Of a stretch of 64,000 nt of DNA, positions 18,340 to 26,751 are shown in pieces. The notes under the pieces were generated by a model. That model worked only from the letters and a program-made list of their open reading frames with translations. It did not search any database and had not been told where the DNA came from. The translations under genes were made by a program, and so were the position numbers. Source of the DNA: Burkholderia sp. Bp8992 (GTDB taxonomy: Bacteria > Pseudomonadota > Gammaproteobacteria > Burkholderiales > Burkholderiaceae); contig NZ_QTQI01000007.1 in the NCBI RefSeq assembly GCF_003853705.1, positions 186,001 to 250,000 of the forward strand. The letters are read 5' to 3'. How positions within the stretch are numbered: the first letter of the stretch is position 1; each line of letters opens with the position of its first letter.

Positions 18340-18803
18340 ACCAGATGACCGAAGCTGACGATACCCGCCGGCGGGTGCCGGCGGACCCCGGCGGACAGGC
18401 GTCGGGGTTGGCTGGAGTATGTGCCGCGATGTTGCACCGCGAAATGCGCCAACTCGTCGCAGATGTCCAGCCCGCCGAGTGCGATTTCGGGATAAATCGT
18501 TGATTCGTATCAAGAAGGCCGCTCGCGGCGCGCGCGGCCGCGGCGTGGCGGTCTGACGCACGTGCGTCAATATGGCGCGCTGCGTCATCGGAACGGTTTT
18601 GCGCAGGCGAATATGCAGCGGCGGGTAGCGCGGCGCCGCCGATGCCGCTTGCAAGCGTCCAGCCGCCGCCGCCGCCGCGATATTGATGCGCGCGATTGCG
18701 GTTCACCGGCCGGCGCGCGCTGCGTGAATTGCGTACACTCTCAGTCTCGTTTCGGCAGGGCCGGACGCAGGGATGCCGGTCCGCGTTTACTCAGGGCATA
18801 GCG
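18340..18803. other. Divergent intergenic region, bd oxidase / threonine aldolase
   Basis: These 464 bases separate the minus-strand oxidase operon from the plus-strand aldolase gene. The one clear element is the FNR/ANR box at 18500-18513. No ORF here has credible coding features. Promoter hexamers could not be assigned with confidence. Confidence 0.6.
18500..18513. promoter_or_regulatory. FNR/ANR-type box
   Basis: TTGATTCGTATCAA matches the FNR/ANR consensus TTGAT-N4-ATCAA exactly. It is 161 bases upstream of the subunit I start codon. In Pseudomonas, ANR represses cioAB under low oxygen; whether the site activates or represses here is not readable from sequence. Confidence 0.82.
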
Positions 18804-19817
18804 ATGATCGATTTACGCAGCGATACCGTGACACGTCCGAGCCAGGCAATGCTGGCCGCCATGACCACCGCCGAGACCGGCGACGACGTCTGGGGCGACG
18901 ACCCGACCGTGCTGCGCTTGCAGGCGGTGACGGCCGAGCGGGCCGGCAAGGAAGCCGGCCTGTTCTTCCCGAGCGGCACGCAGAGCAACCTGGCCGCGCT
19001 GATGTCGCATTGCGAGCGCGGCGACGAGTACATCGTCGGCCAGCTCGCGCACACCTACAAGTACGAAGGCGGCGGCGCGGCCGTGCTCGGCAGCATCCAG
19101 CCGCAGCCGATCGAGAATGCGCCCGACGGCACGCTGCCGCTCGCGAAGATCGCCGCGGCGATCAAGCCGCTCGACAATCACTTTGCCCGCACGCGCCTGC
19201 TCGCGCTCGAAAACACGATCGGCGGCCAGGTTTTGCCGGACGGCTATGTGCAGGAAGCCGTCGCGTTCGCGCGCAGCCGCGGGTTGTCCGCGCACCTCGA
19301 CGGCGCACGCGTGTGCAACGCGGCCGTCGCATCGGGCCGCCCGATCGCCGAGCTGTGCGCGCCGTTCGACACCGTGTCGATCTGCTTCTCGAAAGGGCTC
19401 GGCGCACCGGTCGGCTCCGTGCTGGTCGGCAGCCGTGCGCTGATCGAGCGCGCACAGCGCTGGCGCAAGGTGCTCGGCGGCGGGATGCGGCAGTCGGGCA
19501 TCCTCGCGGCGGCGTGCCTGTATGCGCTCGACCACAACGTCGAGCGGCTCGCGGACGATCATGCGAATGCCGCGCATCTCGCGGAAGGCCTCGCGCGCAT
19601 CGATGGCGTGAAGGTGATGTCGCACGCGACGAACATGGTGTTCGCGCAATTCCCCGAAGCCGATTGCGCGCCGCTCGAAGCGTGGCTCAAGGAACGCGGG
19701 ATCCTCACGCAGATGCTGTACGCGTCGCGCTTCGTCACGCACTGCGACGTGTCGCGTGCGGACATCGACACGTTCCTCGGCGCGGTCGGCGCGTATTTCG
19801 CGCAGCGTCGCGCGTGA
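18804..19817 (+). CDS. ltaE: Low-specificity L-threonine aldolase
   Basis: A 337-residue PLP enzyme of fold type I that splits threonine or allo-threonine into glycine and acetaldehyde. MIDLRSDTVTRPSQAM is the family's standard N-terminus and fixes the start at 18804. Further marks are FFPSGTQSNL, HLDGARVCNA (PLP-binding Asp) and CFSKGLGAPVGS (Schiff-base Lys). The length agrees with bacterial threonine aldolases. It is a single gene followed by a hairpin. Confidence 0.9.
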   Translation: MIDLRSDTVTRPSQAMLAAMTTAETGDDVWGDDPTVLRLQAVTAERAGKEAGLFFPSGTQSNLAALMSHCERGDEYIVGQLAHTYKYEGGGAAVLGSIQPQPIENAPDGTLPLAKIAAAIKPLDNHFARTRLLALENTIGGQVLPDGYVQEAVAFARSRGLSAHLDGARVCNAAVASGRPIAELCAPFDTVSICFSKGLGAPVGSVLVGSRALIERAQRWRKVLGGGMRQSGILAAACLYALDHNVERLADDHANAAHLAEGLARIDGVKVMSHATNMVFAQFPEADCAPLEAWLKERGILTQMLYASRFVTHCDVSRADIDTFLGAVGAYFAQRRA

Positions 19818-19825
19818 AGCGGAAT

Positions 19826-19850
19826 GCGCCGGCCGGCGACGGGCCGGCGC
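19826..19850 (+). terminator. GC-rich hairpin after threonine aldolase
   Basis: GCGCCGGCC (19826-19834) pairs perfectly with GGCCGGCGC (19842-19850) around a 7-base loop, nine bases after the ltaE stop codon. There is no T run, so it is a terminator-like hairpin only. Confidence 0.4.
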
Positions 19851-19921
19851 GCCGTGGCATGACGCACGATACGGAAGGGTGACGCGGCGCGTCGTCGGTT
19901 GATCTTCTCCGTGCCGGCGGA

Positions 19922-20134
19922 TTACGCTTGCCGCGGCGTATCGACGGGCGGCGTGCCGTCATGGAACAGCGATTTCAGCTGCGTGCGCAGTTCGGCGCTG
20001 TCGGTGTGCTGGTGCACCGAGACCGCATGTTGCACGGCGGCCTCCAGCAGTTCGTTGTCGGAGTCGGCGGAAATTGCGACCGAGCAATTCGTCGCGCTGG
20101 GAAACTCGCGGCAATCGATAAAGCGGCGGGACAT
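19922..20134 (-). CDS. DUF1059-family small protein
   Basis: A 70-residue protein with the DUF1059 pattern: FIDCREFP with a Cys early, CSVAISADSDNELLEAAVQHAVSVH, then a C-terminal helix ending at LKSLF. The family is widespread and uncharacterised. The start at 20134 has a strong GAGGAG ribosome site. It stands alone between ltaE and the ArgP-like gene. Confidence 0.8.
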   Translation of the reverse strand: MSRRFIDCREFPSATNCSVAISADSDNELLEAAVQHAVSVHQHTDSAELRTQLKSLFHDGTPPVDTPRQA

Positions 20135-20293
20135 GATGTTCTCCTCACATGAAAGGGAACGGCCGGACCTGGATGAGCGGCCGCGCGGCGCGTTCGCGAG
20201 GCCGATGGAAAAAGTATAGGCGGCGCGGCCGGCTTTCTCGTCGCAGTGCGTACCGTGCCGGCAGTCTCGATCGCCGCCGCGCGCGCCGGCGCG

Positions 20294-21199
20294 CTACGGC
20301 AACGGCGAGAGCAGCCGGCGTGCCGCTTCGACCACGCGCGCTGACAGCGACGCCATCGTCGGCGACTGCACCGTCCACGCGTGCCAGTACAGCGTGACGT
20401 CGGTCGGATGTGCGGGCGCGAGATCGACGAGGCCCTGCGCATCGAGCGGCGTCGTGCCGATCAGCGGCTCCGGCACCATCGCGTAGCCGAGCCCGTGGCG
20501 CACCGCCGCAAAGTGCGAATGGGTGCCTGGCACGTAGTGGCACGGGTACGCGCCGTCCGGCAACCCGAACTTCTCCTTCAGGAACGACGACTGCAGCGTG
20601 TCGCGCCGCGAATACGCGACGACAGGCGCCTTGCGCGCGCTCGTGCGGTTCAGCCCGCGCGGAAACCAGCGCACCGCGAACGCGGCGGCCGCGAGCAGCC
20701 GGTAGCGCATCGTGCCGAGCGGCGTGGCGATGCAGCCGCGCATCGGCTTCGGCTCGGTCGTCACGCAGCCGACCGCCATCCCGCTTTCGAGCAGCGCAAA
20801 CGTATGGTCCTGGTCTTCGATGATCAGCTCGAACAGGATGCGCTCGCCTGCGAGCACGGACGTCAGCGCGGGCAGGAACCAGGTGCCGAGGCTGTCGGCG
20901 TTCAGCGCGATCGTCACGGAGATCGGCGATTCGCGCTCGGCCGCGAGCGTGCTCTGCAGGTCGGCCTGCAGCAGCGCGACGCGGCGCAGGTGCTGCAGCA
21001 CGCGCTGGCCGGCTACCGTCGGGCGGCACGGCCGCGTGCGCAGCACGAGCGGCGTGCCGAGGCTGGCTTCCAGTGCGCGGACCCGCTGCGTGACGGCGGA
21101 TGCGGTCACGTGCAGGCGCACGGCCGCCTGCTCGAAGCTGCCGGTGTCGGCGACGGCCAGCAGCGCGGCGGCCTGCTTCGGATCGATCGTCAGCGACAT
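20294..21199 (-). CDS. argP: ArgP/IciA-family LysR regulator
   Basis: A 301-residue LysR protein of the ArgP (IciA) subfamily. It starts LTIDPKQAAALLAVADTGSFEQAAVRLHVTASAVTQRVRALE, the characteristic helix-turn-helix, and continues with an ArgP-like effector domain (NADSLGTWFLPAL, GHGLGYAMVPEPL-like region). ArgP senses lysine/arginine and usually drives a LysE/ArgO exporter. No exporter is next to it in this window, which is unusual, so the true target may be elsewhere. The gene symbol is by family resemblance. Confidence 0.78.
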   Translation of the reverse strand: MSLTIDPKQAAALLAVADTGSFEQAAVRLHVTASAVTQRVRALEASLGTPLVLRTRPCRPTVAGQRVLQHLRRVALLQADLQSTLAAERESPISVTIALNADSLGTWFLPALTSVLAGERILFELIIEDQDHTFALLESGMAVGCVTTEPKPMRGCIATPLGTMRYRLLAAAAFAVRWFPRGLNRTSARKAPVVAYSRRDTLQSSFLKEKFGLPDGAYPCHYVPGTHSHFAAVRHGLGYAMVPEPLIGTTPLDAQGLVDLAPAHPTDVTLYWHAWTVQSPTMASLSARVVEAARRLLSPLP

Positions 21200-21271
21200 G
21201 GATCGGATGGATCGAGACGGATGGTTGTGCTCAAAACGATGAAGCCCTGCTAGTCATGGCGTTGCGGCCGA

Positions 21272-21500
21272 TTATGACGCGTGGCGATCGATTGAGACAG
21301 GGAAATCGGTCCAGCCTTGGGACAAGACGGTGACCGATTCGGCATGTCGTGCCGGATGGTCTGGCGCAAACGGTACGCACGGCGGAGAACCATGTCGTAA
21401 CCCGGCCGTCCCCCAGTTCCTGCAGCCGCTCGAGCGGTGCGCCACGCTGAACGTGCCAACTGGCCCAGGTGTGCCGCACATTGCGGAATCGAAAATGCTC
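21272..21500 (-). pseudogene. Frameshifted C-terminal remnant of a tyrosine recombinase (integrase)
   Basis: Read on the minus strand, three frames in succession give the C-terminal half of a phage-type integrase: NVRHTWASWHVQRGAPLERL (about 21497-21413, with the catalytic R and H of the HxxR-type box as VRHTWASW), then GGRPGYDMVLR (21414-21382), then APDHPARHAESV (from 21367). Intact proteins read roughly LQELGGWxxxxMVxRYAHLAPDHL without breaks. So there are two frameshifts, and the N-terminal catalytic half is absent. It is a dead fragment adjoining the low-GC region to its right. Confidence 0.7.
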
Positions 21501-21579
21501 GACGTTCGCCCGAGCGGAAGGTGCGACGACAGGATGCACACTGCTGAGGGCAGTGCGCATCCCTCTGGGGTGTCGGCGA

Positions 21580-22182
21580 TCAGTAGGCCGCCACCTTTTC
21601 AGTATTCCGTTGTTCAGCCGGCGCCCTGGATTTCGCCACTGCCGTGATAAACAACATGACGGCGATGCCGGCCGCAATCAGTGCCGGGTAAGCGGCCAGG
21701 ATCTGGATCAACGAATACTTCCAGCTCAACGGGCGCCCGACGCCGAGCATCGCCGCATAGAACCACGACACGGCGGAAATCACGCCCACGAAAATGGCGA
21801 CCATGCGCCGCTCGAAGGAAAGCTTCAGCAAGGAGCCCGCTTTCTCCAATGCCGGGAGGACCGCGGAGTGCAGAGCGATACCGTTGAACGTCAGCAAGGC
21901 GACGATGGCGATCTTGGCCTGCAGCTTGGGATTGCCGAGATACCCGAGACCCTGGGTCCGCATATCGAACGCAATGATCGCGATGCCGGTGATCCACAGC
22001 GCCGTCAGTGCCCACGTGACGGTGCGCTGCAGGCTGGGCAGGTGGACCTGGGCAAGATCGGAAGGTGCGTCGGAATCCAGCAGTCGCCTGACCATGGCAA
22101 TGTCGCTGGTCAGCACGAGACCGATCGCGACACAGCAGGCGATGAGATGAACAAAGACGATTCCCATTCGTACGAATTCCAT
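21580..22182 (-). CDS. Integral membrane protein of unknown family (200 aa)
   Basis: A 200-residue hydrophobic protein with about five or six membrane helices, starting MEFVRMGIVFVHLIACCVAIGLVL. The ribosome site GAGGA precedes the start at good spacing. It has FDMRTQGLGYLGNPKLQAK between helices 2 and 3 and SFERRMVAIF later. It is not confidently assigned to a family. Its immediate neighbours are an integrase remnant and a long gene-free, low-GC stretch, so it may be part of an acquired segment. Confidence 0.65.
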   Translation of the reverse strand: MEFVRMGIVFVHLIACCVAIGLVLTSDIAMVRRLLDSDAPSDLAQVHLPSLQRTVTWALTALWITGIAIIAFDMRTQGLGYLGNPKLQAKIAIVALLTFNGIALHSAVLPALEKAGSLLKLSFERRMVAIFVGVISAVSWFYAAMLGVGRPLSWKYSLIQILAAYPALIAAGIAVMLFITAVAKSRAPAEQRNTEKVAAY

Positions 22183-23667
22183 TTTCTGTCCTCTTTCGGC
22201 GCGTTGCGCAAAGTTAAGCCGTACCGTCGAAAACTGGGTGAATCTCGGCGATACGTTTAGTAGTGCGACGCAAATATCAAAATTCGGCCGTGGATTCCGC
22301 TATCAAACCGGCTCCAGTTCGGCACGACATGAACGGACTCGGCGCGCTCACGACGACACGTCGGGTTCCAAGGGGCTGCTTGTAATCGAATCGAAACCCG
22401 TTGCGAGTTCGACCGCTTGATCAAGCCCGCACGGCGTGCAGGCTTGCAGTGTCGGATGGCTGACCATCCAGGTATCCGGCACGTCGCGATTTGTAGAATG
22501 AAACGTCGCCCAACTACCGGACGCTGCTGGGCGACGGCCGAAATTTAAAACAGCACGTCCTGACGAATCAACCCGACTTGTTACGAAATGCAAATGACGT
22601 AACGAGCGGGAAATGAGTGCGAGAAGGGTCCGACCCATGCGCGACATCCACCAGTCCGGAGTATGCAGAATTGTTCTGACATGGATTCGGGCACCGATTA
22701 ATGAGTCACTTCCTTTTACATTTTAGGGAAAACGCTAAAGGGGTCGTAGTTCAGAATGCGCGTTGTGAAATTTTTGTGTGTCGATTGGAGAAAATTAAGT
22801 CAATCAAAAAATAAAAAGAGTATCGATTTTCTCAGACGAAACGCCGGTGGCGCCGGGCATTGACGCACCGGCTGGTACCTGAAAAACTGCGCAGTTTGCC
22901 GATAAATCTCCCATCCCTCTCTTCGCGTCGGCTAACCGAGTTCAAATGGACGAAATAAGGTGATCTGGATTTCTGGCTCGCGCCTTGTAATTGATTTTCG
23001 ATGAAAATAGATAAATCCGACTGGATCTGAATTTACCGTTGATTGCGACTGAAGAAGTCGAGTTTTATTCGCGACGATTCGGTCCTTGGTCAGTTTGAGC
23101 AGTCGCTACACATCAGTGATTGCGTGGTTCGATGCGGGTTGGTAGCAGCCATTGCCGATATTCCGTGGCGCAGGACAGCTGCGACCAGACAGCGCCTGCG
23201 ATGAAGAACGGTTGTCCGGTAATTCAATAAAAACCAGATTGCCAGCGTCTTGATAGGCGCGGGACCAACGATTAAAAGTCAAACGTTTTCGTGACTATTC
23301 ATGTGATCGATCGTCAGCGACAAGGCAGCGCACGCCACCGTCGGGGCTCGGCAAATCGTCCGCCGTGTGCCATTTGTCGTCGGAATCGATTGCCGTATAT
23401 GGGACGCCGGTGGCGCGTGCATTTTGATCTACGCTATATCAAGATGCGAAACGCGGCAGGTGCGATGCCGGCTGCCCGGCGGCGATGTCATCCTGCCGAC
23501 GTCGGTTCCGGACGACCATGTTCAACTGACGCAGCCGTGAACCTCCGGATCATGCGGTGCGGCAACATATACGGACGGCGCGGCACTCGAGCTCACGCGC
23601 GCACCGGCGACGCACGGCACGTGGGCTGCACAATACCAACCTGGACAGGCGACGGAGCGACTTCGCG
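22183..23667. other. Long gene-free, lower-GC region
   Basis: About 1.5 kb without a convincing gene. The base composition between roughly 22,200 and 23,300 is clearly poorer in GC than the rest of the window, with A/T-rich runs near 22,730-22,840. Open frames present (for example 22,348-22,647 minus and 23,291-23,671 plus) lack ribosome sites and recognisable motifs. With the integrase remnant nearby, this looks like decayed or foreign DNA. Confidence 0.6.
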
Positions 23668-24738
23668 ATGATCTTCCGGCAACTTTTCGACCCGCAATCG
23701 TCGACCTACACGTACCTGCTCGCCGACCGCGCGTCGCGCGAAGCGCTGCTGATCGATCCGGTGTTCGAGCAGGTGCGCCGCGACGCGGCGCTGCTCGACG
23801 AACTCGGGCTGCGGCTCGTCGCGACCGTCGACACGCACGTGCATGCCGATCACGTGACGGGCGCATGGCTGCTGAAGCAGCGCACGGGCAGCGCGATCGC
23901 GATCTCGGCCGCGAGCGGCGCGCAGGGCGCCGACCGCTACCTGAACGACGGCGACCGCTGCGCGTTCGGCGCGCGCTACCTGACCGTGCGTGCGACGCCC
24001 GGCCACACGAGCGGCTGCATCAGCCTCGTGCTCGACGACGAATCGATGGCGTTCACCGGCGATTGCCTGCTGATCCGCGGCACCGGCCGCACCGACTTCC
24101 AGCAGGGCGACCCGCACGCGCTGTATCGCGCGGTACATGGCCGGCTCTTCACGCTGCCGGCCGCGTGCCTGCTGTATCCGGCTCACGACTATCGCGGGCT
24201 CACGGTGACGAGCGTCGGCGAGGAGCGGCGCTTCAATCCGCGCCTCGGCGGCGATCTCAGCGAAGACGATTTCGCGGGCTACATGCGCAACCTCGGGCTC
24301 GCGCATCCGCGCCAGATCGACGTCGCCGTGCCGGCAAACCTGCAGTGCGGCGTCGCCTCGAACGCACCCGATGCGCAGGCGGCGCCCGACTGGGCGCCGC
24401 TCGTCTATACGTTCGCCGGGTTCTGGGAAATCGACCCGCAGTGGCTCGAGGATCACCTGCCGGCCGTGCAGGTCGTCGACGTGCGCGAACCGGACGAATT
24501 CGCGGGCCCGCTCGGCCATCTGCCCGGCGCGACGCCGATTCCGCTCGGCGAACTGGCCGCGCGTGCCGGCGAGATCGCGCGCGACCGGCCGGTCGTGACC
24601 GTGTGCCGGGCGGGCGGGCGCTCCGCGCAGGCGACCGTGATCCTGCTGAAGGCCGGTTTCGACGCGGTCGCGAATCTGGGCGGCGGGATGCTGCGCTGGC
24701 GTGCCGAAGGGCGCGTCGTGAGGGACGGCCGGTCGTAG
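23668..24738 (+). CDS. Persulfide dioxygenase-rhodanese fusion protein
   Basis: A 356-residue fusion. Residues 1-240 are an ETHE1-like metallo-beta-lactamase-fold persulfide dioxygenase with THVHADH (H57, H59, D61, H62), PGHTSG (H113), TGDCLL (D132) and PAHDY (H173). Residues about 255-356 are a rhodanese domain with active-site Cys313 in VCRAGGRS. Such fusions are known in Burkholderia (BpPRF of B. phytofirmans) and turn glutathione persulfide into sulfite, which the rhodanese can combine with persulfide to form thiosulfate. The start at 23668 follows GGAG. A GST gene lies 123 bases downstream. Confidence 0.9.
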   Translation: MIFRQLFDPQSSTYTYLLADRASREALLIDPVFEQVRRDAALLDELGLRLVATVDTHVHADHVTGAWLLKQRTGSAIAISAASGAQGADRYLNDGDRCAFGARYLTVRATPGHTSGCISLVLDDESMAFTGDCLLIRGTGRTDFQQGDPHALYRAVHGRLFTLPAACLLYPAHDYRGLTVTSVGEERRFNPRLGGDLSEDDFAGYMRNLGLAHPRQIDVAVPANLQCGVASNAPDAQAAPDWAPLVYTFAGFWEIDPQWLEDHLPAVQVVDVREPDEFAGPLGHLPGATPIPLGELAARAGEIARDRPVVTVCRAGGRSAQATVILLKAGFDAVANLGGGMLRWRAEGRVVRDGRS

Positions 24739-24861
24739 CGATCCGAAGAAACCGAAAAAAATTGCCGGGCCGATGTCGAAACGGCGCGGTGCCCTACGTC
24801 GTCAAGGTATCCGATCACGTGGCGCCGCATGACGTGGCGCCCCAACCCCGAGAGACACGCG

Positions 24862-25521
24862 ATGATGCCGACCCTTTACGCCCATCCCTTTTCGTCCTAC
24901 TGCCAGAAGGTGCTGACCGCGCTGTACGAGAACGGCACGCCGTTCGAGTACCGCCTGCTCGCGCACGACGATCCGAAGCCGATGCAGGAGCTGACCGCGC
25001 TGTGGCCGCTGAAACGCTTTCCGGTGCTGGTCGACGCGGGCCGCACGGTGATCGAGGCGTCGATCATCATCGAGTATCTCGGCCTGAACCATCCGGGCCC
25101 CGTGCGCCTGCTGCCCGACGATCCGCACGCCGCGCTCGAGGTGCGGATGATGGATCGCTTCTTCGACAACTACGTGTCGACGCCGCAGCAGAAGGTCGTG
25201 CATGACGCGCTGCGCCGGGAGTCGGAACGCGATGCACGCGGCGTCGCTGATGCGCGCGCGATGCTCGACACGTCGTATGCGTGGCTGGACAAGAAGATGG
25301 CCGATCGCGAATGGGCGGCCGGCGATCGTTTCAGCCTCGCCGATTGCGGCGCGGCGCCGTTCCTGTTCTATGCGGACTGGACGCACCGGATCGATCCGGC
25401 GTTCGCGAACGTGATCGCGTACCGCAAGCGTCTGCTGGCGCGGCCGTCGTTTGCGCGAGCGGTCGACGAGGCGCGGCCGTTTCGCTCGTTCTTTCCGCTC
25501 GGCGCGCCCGACCGCGACTGA
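24862..25521 (+). CDS. Glutathione S-transferase family protein
   Basis: A 219-residue GST: an N-terminal thioredoxin fold (LYAHPFSSYCQKVLTALYE; Ser and Cys in the active-site region), the cis-Pro segment KRFPVLV and ESTD-like IEASIIIEYL, then an alpha-helical C-terminal domain containing FSLADCGAAPFL. ATG 24862 follows GAGAG; a second ATG follows directly. It is next to the persulfide dioxygenase fusion, whose substrate is glutathione persulfide, so shared glutathione chemistry is plausible. A class assignment was not attempted. Confidence 0.85.
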   Translation: MMPTLYAHPFSSYCQKVLTALYENGTPFEYRLLAHDDPKPMQELTALWPLKRFPVLVDAGRTVIEASIIIEYLGLNHPGPVRLLPDDPHAALEVRMMDRFFDNYVSTPQQKVVHDALRRESERDARGVADARAMLDTSYAWLDKKMADREWAAGDRFSLADCGAAPFLFYADWTHRIDPAFANVIAYRKRLLARPSFARAVDEARPFRSFFPLGAPDRD

Positions 25522-25622
25522 CATGCGCGGCCGTCGCGCGGCGTGCGGCTGCCGCGCATGGCCGGCAGCGCGTGCCGGGACGACGGAACGACAGCAGCAA
25601 GGGCAGCATCGGCACCGACCCG

Positions 25623-26315
25623 TCACATCGTATGTGTGACCGACTGCGCGAGCGTCAGCAGTTCGTCGAACTGCGTGATGAGCTCGAAGCACAGCAGGAA
25701 CGCGAGCGTATAGGCCGGCGCGGGGAAGCGCCGGATCATCTCCAGCACCTGCGGCGCGAAGCGCGAGCGGATCGCGTCGCGCGTCAGCAGCCACGCGATC
25801 GCGATGCCGATCGCGGCGCCTGCGATCAGGTCGGTCGGGTAGTGAAAGCCGAGGTACGCGCGCGGCAGGCAGATGAACACGACCGAATACAGCAGCGCGA
25901 CGATGCCGACGCGGCGCGCGATGATGAAGATGCCGGTTGCGATCGCCATCCACAGCATCGCGTGATCGCTCGGAAACGAGCTCCATGCCTGCAGCGTCGC
26001 GGCGCGCAGTCCGGCCGACGGGAAGTGCAGGTGCAGGTCGGGGTTGTAGATCGGCCGTACGCGGAACGGCAGCACCTGCGCGAGCAGCCGGCCGATCGCG
26101 AGCGCGACGAGCCCGCTCGCGATCGTCGCGACGACCAGCTCGCGTTGCCGCTCGCGGTTCGGGCCCGGCTGGAACCACAGCCAGCACAGGACGGGAATGA
26201 GCACGAAGCCCTTGAACGTGTACAGGCCGGCGATCACGCGGATCGCGTGATTCATCAGCGGGCCGAACGTCACGTGGGTGAGGAAGATCTGGATCGTGGT
26301 GTCGAAATTGTTCAT
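25623..26315 (-). CDS. PAP2-family phosphatase, candidate undecaprenyl-diphosphatase
   Basis: A 230-residue membrane phosphatase with about six helices. The PAP2 motifs are QVLPFRVRP (motif 1, with Gln in place of the usual Lys), FPSDHA (motif 2) and RAYLGFHYPTDLIAGA (motif 3). Such enzymes remove phosphate from lipid diphosphates such as undecaprenyl diphosphate on the outer face of the inner membrane. The start MNNFDTTIQIF at 26315 is preferred over an upstream extension without coding features. The substrate is inferred only from the family. Confidence 0.78.
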   Translation of the reverse strand: MNNFDTTIQIFLTHVTFGPLMNHAIRVIAGLYTFKGFVLIPVLCWLWFQPGPNRERQRELVVATIASGLVALAIGRLLAQVLPFRVRPIYNPDLHLHFPSAGLRAATLQAWSSFPSDHAMLWMAIATGIFIIARRVGIVALLYSVVFICLPRAYLGFHYPTDLIAGAAIGIAIAWLLTRDAIRSRFAPQVLEMIRRFPAPAYTLAFLLCFELITQFDELLTLAQSVTHTM

Positions 26316-26684
26316 GTTCTGCGACCCCGGCGGACGCGCAGCGCATGACGTGCGGCCGGCAGGATCTGGAAGCGCGCTCGCCCGGAGCGCAACGGGGGGC
26401 AAGTATGTCACCCGTTATTTCGAAGAAAATGCGAAAAAATACCGGGAATCCCCTGATAAAACGGGTTGGTGTGGTGGGGCCGGATGGGCGGGCGCCGTGC
26501 GGCGCGGCAGGGGCGAATCGTCCGACGTTTGCGCGCAAGCACGCATCGCCGTTATAAAAATAATTGGGTAAACTGGACAATTTTCCAGGCCGGTGCGGAC
26601 TTTGCGCCGGATGAGCGATTGCCGTGCATACCGTGCAATTCGCGAGCGAATCTGCCGGCCCGCGCGGCGTCGCGCATGCGCCGA

Positions 26685-26731
26685 TCGAAAATAAAAGAAA
26701 AGGCGGGCAAGCCCTGCAGGCCTGCCCGCCT
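26685..26731 (-). terminator. Terminator of the MFS transporter gene
   Basis: AGGCGGGCA (26701-26709) and TGCCCGCCT (26723-26731) form a 9-bp stem. On the minus strand it is followed by a T-rich tract (TTTTCTTTTATTTTC). It lies 20 bases beyond the stop codon of the MFS gene. Confidence 0.78.
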
Positions 26732-26751
26732 CGCCGGTGCGATGCCGGATG

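Noticed and set aside
21231-21677. A 148-codon minus-strand frame as an intact gene
   Set aside because: Only its middle matches an integrase; the match continues in two other frames, so it is a frameshifted remnant rather than a gene.
22348-22647. A 99-codon minus-strand frame in the low-GC region
   Set aside because: No ribosome site, no recognisable motif; left as part of the gene-free region.
24802-26580. Long minus-strand open frame across the GST and PAP2 genes
   Set aside because: Arg/Pro/Ala-rich and without recognisable domains; the real genes lie in other frames with motifs and ribosome sites.
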